Source: Hypericibacter sp049323455 (GTDB taxonomy: Bacteria > Pseudomonadota > Alphaproteobacteria > Dongiales > Dongiaceae). Taken from it: 64,000 nucleotides of DNA. Each line of letters starts with the position of its first letter. Position 1 is the first letter of the stretch. This document shows positions 7,233-16,032 of this stretch, in pieces. The notes under the pieces were generated by a model. It was not told the DNA's origin, made no database searches, and saw only the letters and a list, made by a program, of their open reading frames with translations. The DNA lies in contig JBMONF010000046.1 in NCBI GenBank assembly GCA_049323455.1, forward strand, positions 62,001 to 126,000, given 5' to 3'. Made by a program: the position numbers and the translations under genes.

Positions 7233-10200
7233 CGCGTGACCCCCAGGGCCTTCAGCTTCGCGTCCATCGCCTGCTTCAGGATGTCCGGGTAGACCATAAG
7301 CATTTGAGTTCGCGCGGTTTCCCGCGTGTTGTCGATGACGCGCGTGATGGTCTCGGTGCGGGCGAAGGCGGGGATCTGGCCCCAGCCGGGCGAGCGGACC
7401 AGGTTGTCCAGCATGAATTTGGTCAGCCGGCCGGCAATCCGCTGGTAGTCGTCGTACTGCTTGTCGGTCAGATCGACACCGCGGATTTTGCGGTCGAGCT
7501 TCGACGGCCAGATACCCAGCGACAGCAGCTCTTGCGCGACCGGATCATGGGTAAGCCGGTTCGTATAGATCGGGCTGATTAGATCGGGGCCGGCGCTGCC
7601 GCCGAGCTCGATAGGCTCGCCCCAAATATCCCGCTTCGGCAGGAGCGTTTGAGAGAAGCCAGGAACCCGCGCCTTGATCGCATCAACGATCGTTCGCGCT
7701 TCGCGCAAATAGGGGTCCTCAGTCTGTGCGAGCTGGGCCACGCCAGTCGGGACCACGGTGGCGGCCAGGGTGCGCAGCCATTTGGCACCGTACCGCTCGG
7801 GGTCATTGATGGCTTCGATCAGTTCCGAGGTGCCCTTGAGCCAAGTCTTGTTGACGAGGTTGTTGGAGATGGACGCCACCACCAGGGCGCCAACATCTTC
7901 GGCCTCGGGGTCGCTCATCCGGCTGGCGATATCGTAGGCATCCGCCGCGACCCCGAGCAGGGTAGAGAAGGGGTCAAGGCGCGCGTAGGAATACCAAGTG
8001 TCGCCGATGCGCACCGAGTAGGGCTGCCAGCCGGTCGCATAGAGCAAGGCTCGCTGGCGCGGATCCTTCGGGCCGCTGCCGGTGATGAGCCCCTTGGCCG
8101 CGAGCGTGATAGCCGTGACGGCGATTCCTGTTCCCAGGATCACGCGAGCTTGCGCCGTGTCGCGGGCGACCGACCCATATTTGCCGGCCATCGTGTCGCG
8201 CAGCTCTTTCGAGAAGATGCCAAGCGGCGAGCGCGCCTGCGCGTACTTCAGCAGGTTGAACGGGGTGCGGACGAACGGCACCACGATCTTGACGAGCGGG
8301 TGAGAGTTGGCGAGACGCTGGACGGACTTGCCGAAATCGCCGAGCTCAGACTGAAAGGTCTGATACTGCGCCGTAGCCCGCGCCTTCTCGAGCATGTCAT
8401 CGGTCGGATTCGCCACCAGATCGGCCACGCGCGCCGCCAGGGCATCGCCGGTCAGGCCCTCGGTCGCAGCCTGCCGGTAAGCCAGCGCGTTGATCTCCTG
8501 CCGTCTGCCGATCGCCTTGAAAAACTCGTCTTCGGCCATGAGGGCGCGGGTCGGGAGCCGAGCCACCTGCCCAACGGCGCCAGGGATGGCCTGGTATTTC
8601 TGCGCTTCGATCTTCGACAGCGCATCGCTTGGCATTTCGGTTTTGAACGCCCGCCAGGCGGCAATCGTGCCCTCCTGGGCGCCCTGCACGAACCCGAATA
8701 GGCGAGCGCGGGCCTCGCTGAGCAAGACGCGCTCCTCGGCGCCGCCGGCTGCCCGGCGCACACCGCCAATCACGGCAGCTAGGCCGGTTTCCGGCACCGA
8801 CCACAGCGCGGTGAGCGTGTTGGAAATGATGTTGGTGACATGCGTTTTCGGCCCTGACAGGAGCGCGTTGATCCACGCCTCAATGAACATGTCGGAGGCT
8901 TTAGCCTTGCGCGCGTCCATCATGAATTTGGAGACTTGGGCCGGCGTGTCGAGCTCGGACACCATTCGGGCCATGGCCTCGATGCTCTGCCGGCCGCCCG
9001 CAGCTTCGAGGACTTTGCCGAGGTTGGCCGCGTCGCGCGCCTCGCCAGCCGTGATGCGGAACGCCGACAGCGCGCGGCCGGCTTCCGCCGTCAACCCGGC
9101 CACCTGCTCCTGGATCGTCTGATGACGCAATACCGCTTCCTGAAAGGCGAGCAAATCCGCGTCGCTCCCGCCGGCGGCCTTTGCTGCGAGATTCCGCACG
9201 TCCGTCGCCGATTGGACGAGCATCTTGCGCGCCGCGGTGATTTCTTCTGCATTGAACGCCTGTCCTATCTTGCGCGCGGCAAGCTGCTCCGGTGTCATGC
9301 CGAGTGCTTGAGCCATCTCCTCGGTCTGAGCCAATGGGATCGTGCCTCTGCGGGCGGTATCGAAGGGCCGCGGCTCGCCACCCGAAATGACGCTAGAGTT
9401 GGCGGCTTCTCGGATTACGTCCTTCACGTCCTCGGGCGCGGCGATGCGATCGAGGTTGATATTGCCGGCCCGATTGACAGCGCCCGTGCTCGGGGTCTGG
9501 AAAACGTCCTGCGGCATCTCGGGCCGCTTCGGGGTCTCCGGCGCCACCCGCTCGGCGATGGGCGCCGTCTCCGATGCCAACCGTTCCGTGGCGCTGGGGC
9601 CAGTCGCGCGTCGCAGCGGCCGCACGCCCGCGTAAACTGCTTCACCACCGCTCACAAATGCCAATGTGTCAGCCAGGGCAAGCGCGTCCCGCGTCATGCG
9701 GTTCTTAGCCGTCTCGGGCGTGAACCCTAGCGCCGTTGAAAGCGCGGGCACCTCGGCCGCCACCTGTCCAACAGCCGATGCCGCGCCAACGGTAGTTGCG
9801 CTCAGTCCACGAAGGAACACGTCTGCAGCCGCCGCTGTCGGGCGCAAGATCGCCTCGTTGAAGGTCTTGAGGACGCTGCCATATTGGTCGTTGAGATCGT
9901 TGAACACCCCGACCTCGCGCAACGATTTCTCCGCCTCGGGCGAGAGGCCGAGCGGCTGGACGCCCCAGCCGTCCTTGGCGCCCTGGCCGAAGGCATCGAG
10001 AATCCGGCCTACCGCCGTCGTCGAAAGGAACTGCTCGGTGGCGGCCTTCACCTCGTCGGCTGGCATGCCCTTACCCGCAGGGCCGATGAAGCGGGGCGTG
10101 ATCGGCGGGCCGGCGTCAGGGGGCTCATCCTGGATAAGCACCGCCCCAGCCGGCAGCGGCTCATCAACAATGGGCTCGCCAGCGCCAAGCGGCGGAGGTT

Positions 10201-10339
10201 CGTCCTGGATAAGGACCGCGCCCGGCGGAAGGGGTTCGTCAACGATTGGCTCGCCAGCGCCAGGAGGCGGCGGCTCATCCTCAATCAGAACAGCACCGGC
10301 CGGCAGAGGCTCATCGACAGGACGGGGAACGCCAGCCAT
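7229..10339 (-). CDS. very large internal-virion / polyvalent-type phage protein
   Basis: 1036 residues. The first 80 or so residues are about 2.6 copies of a 25-residue Pro/Glu/Asp repeat (unit EPIVDEPLPxGAVLIxDEPP). The middle (about 480-800) contains a INALLSGPKTHVTNIISNTL segment and hydrophobic helices (LGTGIAVTAITLAAKGLI) typical of large podovirus proteins in the internal-virion or large-polyvalent-protein class, thought to be ejected with DNA. It directly follows the gp14-like gene with one base between, the order seen in podovirus structural operons. I cannot see a clear lysozyme or protease motif. Confidence 0.65.
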   Translation of the reverse strand: MAGVPRPVDEPLPAGAVLIEDEPPPPGAGEPIVDEPLPPGAVLIQDEPPPLGAGEPIVDEPLPAGAVLIQDEPPDAGPPITPRFIGPAGKGMPADEVKAATEQFLSTTAVGRILDAFGQGAKDGWGVQPLGLSPEAEKSLREVGVFNDLNDQYGSVLKTFNEAILRPTAAAADVFLRGLSATTVGAASAVGQVAAEVPALSTALGFTPETAKNRMTRDALALADTLAFVSGGEAVYAGVRPLRRATGPSATERLASETAPIAERVAPETPKRPEMPQDVFQTPSTGAVNRAGNINLDRIAAPEDVKDVIREAANSSVISGGEPRPFDTARRGTIPLAQTEEMAQALGMTPEQLAARKIGQAFNAEEITAARKMLVQSATDVRNLAAKAAGGSDADLLAFQEAVLRHQTIQEQVAGLTAEAGRALSAFRITAGEARDAANLGKVLEAAGGRQSIEAMARMVSELDTPAQVSKFMMDARKAKASDMFIEAWINALLSGPKTHVTNIISNTLTALWSVPETGLAAVIGGVRRAAGGAEERVLLSEARARLFGFVQGAQEGTIAAWRAFKTEMPSDALSKIEAQKYQAIPGAVGQVARLPTRALMAEDEFFKAIGRRQEINALAYRQAATEGLTGDALAARVADLVANPTDDMLEKARATAQYQTFQSELGDFGKSVQRLANSHPLVKIVVPFVRTPFNLLKYAQARSPLGIFSKELRDTMAGKYGSVARDTAQARVILGTGIAVTAITLAAKGLITGSGPKDPRQRALLYATGWQPYSVRIGDTWYSYARLDPFSTLLGVAADAYDIASRMSDPEAEDVGALVVASISNNLVNKTWLKGTSELIEAINDPERYGAKWLRTLAATVVPTGVAQLAQTEDPYLREARTIVDAIKARVPGFSQTLLPKRDIWGEPIELGGSAGPDLISPIYTNRLTHDPVAQELLSLGIWPSKLDRKIRGVDLTDKQYDDYQRIAGRLTKFMLDNLVRSPGWGQIPAFARTETITRVIDNTRETARTQMLMVYPDILKQAMDAKLKALGVTR
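10106..10321 (-). repeat. 75-bp in-frame tandem repeat in the large phage protein
   Basis: About 2.6 copies of a 75-bp unit coding for alternating VDEPLPxGAVLI and DEPPPxGAGEPI blocks. The copies are near-identical at protein level, with DNA differences at third positions. Such acidic Pro-rich repeats are likely disordered. Confidence 0.75.
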
Positions 10340-10340
10340 C

Positions 10341-10874
10341 TCACGGGCCCGTCAATGTCAGGGTCGGGCTGCCCGAGTAGTAGGGGCCATACTGCGCGTT
10401 TCGCTGATCCGTGATGCTCGGGCTGTCGGGCAGGAGGCTGTAGGCGTTATACGCGGTCACGCCCAGCTTGGTCGCCGCTGTCAAGCCACCGCCGATCATC
10501 GAGCTTCGCGCCTGCGAGCGGTAAAGCGCCGACTGGTTGCGGTAATCGTTGGCCTGCACCGCGCCCTGGTGGCGTATCGTGAGCGCGTCGAGCTCGGCGT
10601 TCATGGCGCTGGCTTCGAGGATGTCGAGGGGCGAGCTTTCGAGCGCGAGCCCCGAGGCGCCATAGTTGGCCCGGAGCTGGCCGATTTGCTGCCGAGATTG
10701 GATCCGCTGCCGGCGCTCGTTCTCGGCCGCCGCCTGCTGGGCGTAGGTCGCCTGCTGCTGCGCCACCTTGGCGTTGTAGCTGGCCGCCTGCGCCTGGGAT
10801 GACGCCTGCGCGAGCGTACCAACCGCGCTCAAGACGCCGCTAGCGATCAGCAGGGCTAAAGGAGCGGTTGCCAT
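10341..10874 (-). CDS. T7 gp14-like internal virion protein
   Basis: 177 residues. A hydrophobic N-terminus (LALLIASGVLSAVGTLAQ) is followed by a long Gln/Ala-rich helix and the segment LRANYGASGLALESSPLDIL with NAELDALTIRHQG. This pattern is characteristic of the podovirus internal core protein family exemplified by T7 gp14, which is ejected into the host envelope to help form the DNA-transit channel. Its neighbours are the tail fibre upstream and the very large protein downstream, again as in podoviruses. Confidence 0.75.
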   Translation of the reverse strand: MATAPLALLIASGVLSAVGTLAQASSQAQAASYNAKVAQQQATYAQQAAAENERRQRIQSRQQIGQLRANYGASGLALESSPLDILEASAMNAELDALTIRHQGAVQANDYRNQSALYRSQARSSMIGGGLTAATKLGVTAYNAYSLLPDSPSITDQRNAQYGPYYSGSPTLTLTGP

Positions 10875-10880
10875 CTTACA

Positions 10881-12275
10881 TCACGTCTTGATGATGAAGT
10901 TGACGACGCTGCTGGGCTGCATGTTGTTGTGCGCGGCACCGGAACCCGCGCTGGCGCCCATGTTCGTGTTGGTTGTGGTCGTCGTGTTTTGGAAATTGGT
11001 GCCAGCCGCCAGATAACCAGTAGCCACCGCCGTCGCATTTGGCGGGCTACTGTGGACCTTCACACCGTGCGTATGGCTCGGCATCTCGTTCGTGGTGAGG
11101 ACGTGCGTCTCCTCGCCGACCAACTGGCCCAACGAGCGCGCCGTGAGCCCGGCCCCCGTGCCAGCGCCGATCGGCGCGCGGCCCCTGAGATCGGGGATGT
11201 TGAAGGTGGTCGAGCCATCGCCAGCGCCGTATATCGTGCCGGTCACAGCGAACAACGAGGCGTAGGTCGTGCGGCTGATGGCTGCGCCATCGCAGAGTAG
11301 CCAGCCGCTCGGCGCCACGGCGCCTGCGTACATGCGGATTTCGCCCGTGATCGTGCTGCCCGAGGGCGCGGTCCAGGTGCCGTCGGCCTTGAGGAACTTG
11401 CCGGCGGCTGCATCGCCGGCCGCTGGCGCCGGGACCAATCCCTTGACGCCGCCCGCGCCGCTGTCGCCCGTGAAAGCGTTGAGCAATGCCGTCGCCTGCG
11501 CGCCGGTCAGGTCCTCGGGGTCGCCCGCGCCCGCCGTCGTCCGGCCCTTGATGGTGCCGGAGGCTACATTCGCCAGCTTGGCGTTGGTGATGCTGTCGTT
11601 GCCGATGCCGACCGTGACCGTGTTGGCCGCGGTGTCGTAGTCCCATGCCTGCGTCCAGTCGGTGCCGTCCGACTGCTTGACGATCAGGTGGCCGGCCGTG
11701 CTCGTGTCCACCCACAGGCGGCCGTTGACGTGGCCCGGGTCGCTTGCGGAAACCACAACGAGCGCGGACGTGTCGGCCGTGGGCGCCGTCGTCGCCACCG
11801 GATTGCCGCTGGCGTCGAAGCCCAGGACCTTGGAGGCGCGGGTGACGGAGCTCGGAATGTGCGAGTCGAGCGACGAGGCATCCGTCATCGGGAACTTGAG
11901 GCAGCGATCGACCCGCTCGTCCAGGCTTTGGATCAGCATGACCAGCCGGTCGAAGGCCGCCTCGAGCGTCTCGGCCGGCAGCTCGTCGTTGGGCACGAAA
12001 TCGGTGCTCTGCGTCAGGCTCGGGCTGCGCCGGATGATGAGCGTCTTGCCGCTGGCCGGGGCCGCGGTCATCGTGACCGTGCCGCCAGCCGCGAGGCCGG
12101 CGCCGCTCACCGAGTAATCGGTGTCGAGTACCTGGGCGGTCTCGGCGCCCGTCGCGTTGTCACGCAGCGTGACCACCAGATCGGCATTGGCGAGGAAATA
12201 GTAGGGGAACGCGAAGGCCGTCGTGGAGCCGTCGCCCGCATATTCCTTACGGGAAGTCGTGTTCTGGATCGTCAT
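10881..12275 (-). CDS. phage tail fibre protein with C-terminal collar domain
   Basis: 464 residues. The N-terminal 120 residues (RKEYAGDGSTTAFAFPYYFL, then LDERVDRCLKFP) match the podovirus tail-fibre head-binding type. The middle is low complexity. Residues about 310-400 are a phage tail collar domain: EIRMYAGAVAPSGWLLCDGA, then YASLFAVTGTIYGAGDGSTTF and IPDLRGRAPIGAG. The protein probably recognises the host surface. It is in the leftward block with short gaps to its neighbours. A second, shorter collar-domain protein lies at 15673-16011. Confidence 0.85.
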   Translation of the reverse strand: MTIQNTTSRKEYAGDGSTTAFAFPYYFLANADLVVTLRDNATGAETAQVLDTDYSVSGAGLAAGGTVTMTAAPASGKTLIIRRSPSLTQSTDFVPNDELPAETLEAAFDRLVMLIQSLDERVDRCLKFPMTDASSLDSHIPSSVTRASKVLGFDASGNPVATTAPTADTSALVVVSASDPGHVNGRLWVDTSTAGHLIVKQSDGTDWTQAWDYDTAANTVTVGIGNDSITNAKLANVASGTIKGRTTAGAGDPEDLTGAQATALLNAFTGDSGAGGVKGLVPAPAAGDAAAGKFLKADGTWTAPSGSTITGEIRMYAGAVAPSGWLLCDGAAISRTTYASLFAVTGTIYGAGDGSTTFNIPDLRGRAPIGAGTGAGLTARSLGQLVGEETHVLTTNEMPSHTHGVKVHSSPPNATAVATGYLAAGTNFQNTTTTTNTNMGASAGSGAAHNNMQPSSVVNFIIKT

Positions 12276-12287
12276 TTGCGTGATTCC

Positions 12288-12482
12288 TTACGCCGGCGGC
12301 CACTTGGCCTGAAGGATGTATTCCTTGAAATACTGGATCGCCATCAGCACCTCGTGGCGCGTCATGCCGGTGGCCAGATCGACCGTCAGCTCCACGTTGT
12401 CGGCTGCGGTAGCGGAACCGACCGCCTCCGTGACCTGCGTGAGAGTCTCACCGCGAGAAACGCCAAAACGTCGAGTTGCCAT
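12288..12482 (-). CDS. small phage-type hypothetical protein
   Basis: 64 residues, rich in Thr and Ala, ending in the motif AKWPPA, which resembles the end of the protein upstream (AKWPPS). It lies between two virion-block genes with gaps of 12 and 16 bases, so it is very likely co-transcribed. No family recognised. Confidence 0.55.
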   Translation of the reverse strand: MATRRFGVSRGETLTQVTEAVGSATAADNVELTVDLATGMTRHEVLMAIQYFKEYILQAKWPPA

Positions 12483-12498
12483 ACTTCATTTCCTCAGG

Positions 12499-13281
12499 TT
12501 AGGAAGGCGGCCACTTGGCGCCGCGCTTGTGGAGATGGGCGCGGGCCTGGCCGAAAATCAGATTGATAGTCGTGGGGTCATTGCCGGCACCGCTCGCCTC
12601 TAGAAATTCGATGATGCCGGGGCGCTTCGCTTCCAGATCGCGGACGAACTGTTGGGCCAGCGCCAGGTTGCGCGCGCAGTCGGCGCCCCAGGTCCGCTGC
12701 AGCATCGCCTCCGAGCTTCGGCGGCTGAGCTCGCGGGCGTTGTCGTCCATCTTCAGCCAGGCATCCGATACCTCGCCGATGCGCTTGGCGAGGCTCGAGC
12801 CGATATCTGGATCGAATCCAGCCGCGGCCAGCCAGGTGCGCGCCGTCGTGTCGAACTCTTGCGCCTGCTTGCCGTAGCCGCCGCTGTCGTCGGCGATTTG
12901 CGGCATTTGGTATTGGCTGGCCCGCTGGGCGAGCTCCTGCTCGCTCACCGGGGGCAGGAGGCCATCGCCGGCGGCGGGCTGCTCGGCGGACTGCACGCCA
13001 TCGGCCTTGAGCATGGCGTCCGCCTGCTCGCGGGTCAGGCGGCCGTCTTGGACGGCCCATTCGACAAGTTGACGAGACTGAGCCGCGGTAAGACCGAGAC
13101 CACCGGGGATGTCGCCCGGCTCCTGCGAGCCACCCACGGGAAGGAGCGAGCTTGTGGACGCAGGAGCCGGGGTCGCCGCCGGCGAGATGCCAGACGCCGG
13201 CGACGGAGGATTGGCAGGACCCGCCGCATCCGAAGCCGCGGGGCCAGGGAAGGGGCTGACTTTGATCTCGAAGCCACTCAT
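12499..13281 (-). CDS. hypothetical phage protein, Pro/Ala-rich N-terminus, scaffold-like position
   Basis: 260 residues from the ATG at 13281, which overlaps the stop of the preceding gene (ATGA). Residues 1-60 are Pro/Ala/Ser-rich and probably disordered. The remainder is helical (GKQAQEFDTTARTWLAAAGF, then DNARELSRRSSEAMLQRTWG). In podoviruses a protein of this type and place often precedes the capsid gene as scaffold, but no capsid gene follows here. Function is therefore open. Confidence 0.55.
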   Translation of the reverse strand: MSGFEIKVSPFPGPAASDAAGPANPPSPASGISPAATPAPASTSSLLPVGGSQEPGDIPGGLGLTAAQSRQLVEWAVQDGRLTREQADAMLKADGVQSAEQPAAGDGLLPPVSEQELAQRASQYQMPQIADDSGGYGKQAQEFDTTARTWLAAAGFDPDIGSSLAKRIGEVSDAWLKMDDNARELSRRSSEAMLQRTWGADCARNLALAQQFVRDLEAKRPGIIEFLEASGAGNDPTTINLIFGQARAHLHKRGAKWPPS

Positions 13282-13784
13282 GCGTCGTTCTTCTTGAGCG
13301 TGGCGAGCTCCAACTTGGCCTGCTGCAGTTGACCCTCGGCCCACTTCACCCGGTCTTTGGCCTCACGCTCCTCTTTCGCGCGCTGCGCTGCGAGCTCATC
13401 GACCAGCGCTTGATGCCGAGTCACGCAGCCAGGCTGGTCACCCCTGTAAGCCGAAACCACGGCATCCGTGACGTCGGTGATCTTGAGAACGAAACCGGTG
13501 TCGAACCGGCGGCCGAGATCGTGAAACGCTGCGACCAGATCGACGTCGATCGCTTCCAGCGATCCCAGCGCCTTCGTCGCTTCGCTCAGGGCCGCGATCG
13601 CCTTCGTGCGCCGGTCCAACACTTCCGTGACGTGCTGCCAGGCTTTGTTGCAGCGCTGCTGCACTTCCTTTGCGGCGGACAGCATGTCGCTAGCCGACAA
13701 GTATTCTCGGTACGCAGCCTTTGCCTTTTCCGGCAGCGCGGCCGCTTTCTGCAAAAGGGCATCGTCCAACTCGGTGGCGCTCAT
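13278..13784 (-). CDS. coiled-coil hypothetical protein, first gene of the virion block
   Basis: 168 residues starting at 13784 behind GGAGG on the coding strand; a GTG at 13820 would add 12 residues. Two coiled-coil stretches (about 5-60 and 130-168) flank a more globular middle. It is the promoter-proximal gene of the eight-gene leftward block that ends at 6011. No family recognised. Confidence 0.5.
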   Translation of the reverse strand: MSATELDDALLQKAAALPEKAKAAYREYLSASDMLSAAKEVQQRCNKAWQHVTEVLDRRTKAIAALSEATKALGSLEAIDVDLVAAFHDLGRRFDTGFVLKITDVTDAVVSAYRGDQPGCVTRHQALVDELAAQRAKEEREAKDRVKWAEGQLQQAKLELATLKKNDA

Positions 13785-14398
13785 CGCCAGGAATCCTCCG
13801 CAAGGGGAAATCGGGTTCACACAATTATGGGCGGAGATTTGGGATTATTCAAGCCATGCGTGGCAATTCTATTTGGCGCGGCAAGTAAATGTTGCAAAAA
13901 ACGCAACATTGCGTGCTAAGCCTCTAGAAAAAATTTTGTTATTGAACCTGCATTTACAGGGGGTGCCCGTGAGAAAGCGAGCAACGAAAATTTTTGAAAC
14001 TGTTTGAAACCGTTTCCGGAGAAACATCACAAAAAAATCGCGCGAAGGGTCCCGTTCGTCGTATCACGCCGCGCCAAACGGCCCCCGCCCCCACCCACGC
14101 CCCGGTATCTGACACATTTGCTGGCATGCATCGGATGGGACCCATTTCCAGCTGCGCCGGGGCATCGGATGATCGCGGGCAAGAGGGTGGTGAGAACCGC
14201 CGTTGCGAGGGCGACTGTGGCCAGCTTGGTGCCACTGTGCTGCCAGCGGAAAGCGCCGATTGCGCCAGAGGCTTGGTCAGCCTGTGAAATCCTGCGCCGG
14301 GCCCGCTGATTTGAAATCAGCGAAGGTGCGAAATACGGCCAAAAAGAAAGGGCGCCATGGCTGGCGCCCTAGCTAGATGGGTTTCTGTGATTCCGGGC
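13785..14398. other. non-coding regulatory region upstream of the virion block
   Basis: About 600 bases with no convincing gene and lower GC in its left half. It holds a perfect inverted repeat ATGTTGC-N7-GCAACAT (13889-13909), two tandem palindromic 10-mers GAAACTGTTT and GAAACCGTTT (13996-14015), and a perfect 9-bp inverted repeat CGCTGATTT-G-AAATCAGCG (14304-14322). These are good candidate operators for element regulators. The leftward promoter of the virion block should lie in the first 150 bases. Confidence 0.45.
14349..14370 (-). terminator. rho-independent terminator for the 86-residue gene
   Basis: On the minus strand a perfect 7-bp stem (GGGCGCC/GGCGCCC, loop of 6) is followed by TTTCTTTTT. 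It lies about 30 bases past the stop of the gene at 14399-14659. Confidence 0.75.
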
Positions 14399-14659
14399 TT
14401 AGCAGCGCTCATCCGCCACGCGCCAAGCCTTTCTCTGCGAACCGTAGTAGCCGCCAAAGTCCAAGTGCAAGTCTGCCGGACCTTTCACGCCCAGGTCAGC
14501 CAACTCCTTCTCGAGCCGCTCTATCTCATTTGTCGCCGCGTCATTGCCCTCCCAATCGAAAGCCGCGTCGGTCTTAAACCATGTGGCGACGGCCGCCTGA
14601 AGCTTGGCGCCGAGCTTGGCGCGGCGGGCGTCGGCAACCAGATCGATACGCTTGGACAT
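14399..14659 (-). CDS. small hypothetical protein of the element
   Basis: 86 residues from the ATG at 14659, which has AGAGAGGG eight bases upstream; an upstream in-frame start at 14746 lacks such a site. The product begins MSKRIDLVADARRAKLG and has a charged helical middle (NEIERLEKELADLG). No family recognised. It has its own terminator at 14349-14370 and is separated from a divergent gene by a 320-base region with a strong palindrome, so it may be a monocistronic regulator or early gene. Confidence 0.6.
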   Translation of the reverse strand: MSKRIDLVADARRAKLGAKLQAAVATWFKTDAAFDWEGNDAATNEIERLEKELADLGVKGPADLHLDFGGYYGSQRKAWRVADERC

Positions 14660-14781
14660 TGCAAGATCCCTCTCTTTGCACGCCCGACCGGCACGGCGCC
14701 AGGCCGGGAACAGCGCCATGATGGGGCGAGCGGAATCCCAGCGCAAGTAAAAAGTGCAAAAAAATGCAATAATAACAACGA

Positions 14782-14798
14782 GTTGTGAAAATCACAAC
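14782..14798. promoter_or_regulatory. candidate operator between divergent element genes
   Basis: GTTGTGA-AAA-TCACAAC is a perfect 7-bp inverted repeat in an AT-rich stretch between the leftward gene starting at 14659 and the rightward gene starting at 14978. This is a classic place for a repressor site. The rest of 14660-14977 shows no gene. Confidence 0.5.
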
Positions 14799-14977
14799 GG
14801 CGCGGATGCTCGAACAAGAGTGGCCGGACTGCCGCTCTACTACAAAGCCGAGCTGGGATATTGTGTAAATACTGCGGAAATTGACGCGCCGCTGATGACA
14901 AACCGGGCCGGATGATATATTATAACAGTCCTAGACGCGCATGCGCGTTTCCGGTCGCTTTAGTATCAGCACTGCAC

Positions 14978-15307
14978 ATGAGCCAGGACCTCGAGGATTT
15001 TATAAGACGGGCACGGGAGCGATTCGAGGCGCTGGGCCGCGAGCCGTGGCGCATTGATGCTTTCTGTCGCCTCTATCGCGTCGGCAAATGGCGCCGAGCT
15101 CATCGCGTAATCGAGGGCCGAGTGTGTGCCGCGCGGTGTAAGAAAGGCGGGCGCTGCATCGCCACGCCGATTCGTGCTGGCGGGCGCTGCCGGCACCATG
15201 GGGGCCTCAGCACGGGGCCGCGGACCGTAGAAGGTCGAGCGAAGATCGCGGCCGCCCAGCGCCGCCGCTGGGCCAAATGGCAAGCCGAGCATGGCGCCGC
15301 CCGCTGA
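14978..15307 (+). CDS. HGGxSTG-motif phage-associated protein
   Basis: 109 residues from the ATG at 14978 (an upstream in-frame ATG at 14912 is possible). It contains four cysteines in CAARCKKGGRC...GGRCRHHGG and then HGGLSTGPRTVEGRAKIAAAQ, the signature of a small family common in prophages and plasmids of Alphaproteobacteria. The Cys/His pattern suggests a zinc-binding fold. The molecular role of the family is not known to me. It is one of two rightward protein genes in the element. Confidence 0.7.
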   Translation: MSQDLEDFIRRARERFEALGREPWRIDAFCRLYRVGKWRRAHRVIEGRVCAARCKKGGRCIATPIRAGGRCRHHGGLSTGPRTVEGRAKIAAAQRRRWAKWQAEHGAAR

Positions 15308-15384
15308 AGCGAGTCATTTGCCACCAGCCGAATTTATTTCCTGAAAATCCGGAATTTCCATTTCCGAATTTCAATCGGCGACCG

Positions 15385-15560
15385 GTTTGCGGGTATCAGC
15401 GGGTATCAGCGGGTATGATTCTGGTCAATGCGCGGGCTGATGGCTGTAATGATCCGTTTACAAAAATTAAAATCCCAAATTGAAAAATTTATGGCTGTTG
15501 CCATCTCTCACGAAACCGGCCGGGACCATACCCGCTGATACCCCTGATACCCGCAAGCCC
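15385..15560. other. candidate replication origin: inverted iteron clusters around an AT-rich core
   Basis: GGGTATCAGC is repeated in tandem at 15391-15400 and 15401-15410 with a third partial unit to 15417. The same units appear in reverse orientation at 15527-15553. The two clusters flank about 110 bases that include a strongly AT-rich stretch (about 15455-15495). Iterons bordering AT-rich DNA, on an element that encodes its own primase/helicase, are what an origin would look like. The remaining parts of 15308-15672 show no gene. Confidence 0.45.
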
Positions 15561-15672
15561 TGCGCAAGCCCCATGACGACATGCTGCGGTGCTGATAAAC
15601 TGACAACCCTCCAAGAGCCGCTCCGCCAGGGCGGCTCGATCGAGGGCTGGCAGCCGAGAAGGAGGGACGCAC

Positions 15673-16011
15673 ATGCGGGACGATGGCGGAAGGTTGACCC
15701 GCCGGAGCTTGCTACGAAGCTTAGCGGCCTTGGCCGCGGCGGGCGCTGTGGCGCCCATGGGCCCAACCCTGTTGAAGACGACCGTCCGCAACGCCGAAAT
15801 GCATCCAGTCGGAACCATCGTGGCATTCTTCGACGGCAGACAACGGCATTACGCCATCTGCTCGAAATCCGGGTTGACGCTCTGTCTTGGCCAGGAATTT
15901 TCGCGCGAAGACTACCCCGATCTCTTCGCCGTGATCGGCACGGCCTACGGCGTCGGCGACAGCTCGGCCACCTTCAGGCTGCCAGACCTTAGAGCGCATC
16001 CGGGTGCGTGA
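15673..16011 (+). CDS. short exported-looking collar-domain protein
   Basis: 112 residues. The N-terminus RRSLLRSLAALAAAGAVAP looks like a Tat signal peptide, an odd partner for the phage tail collar domain that follows (HPVGTIVAFFDG, then YPDLFAVIGTAYGVGDSSATF and RLPDLRAH). The collar domain stops where the family would continue with GR, so the protein may be truncated or a minimal version. It ends 22 bases from the convergent primase gene. It could be a decayed fibre fragment or a deliberate exported form. Confidence 0.6.
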   Translation: MRDDGGRLTRRSLLRSLAALAAAGAVAPMGPTLLKTTVRNAEMHPVGTIVAFFDGRQRHYAICSKSGLTLCLGQEFSREDYPDLFAVIGTAYGVGDSSATFRLPDLRAHPGA

Positions 16012-16032
16012 ACCGTTGGGCCACCGCAAGCC

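Noticed and set aside
10106..10321. CRISPR-like array
   Set aside because: The 75-bp units are contiguous, in frame and code for a protein repeat; there are no spacers. No CRISPR array was seen in the window.
13954..14309. Short frames on both strands in the control region
   Set aside because: They overlap each other, begin at weak starts and show no motif; the region is better explained by operators.
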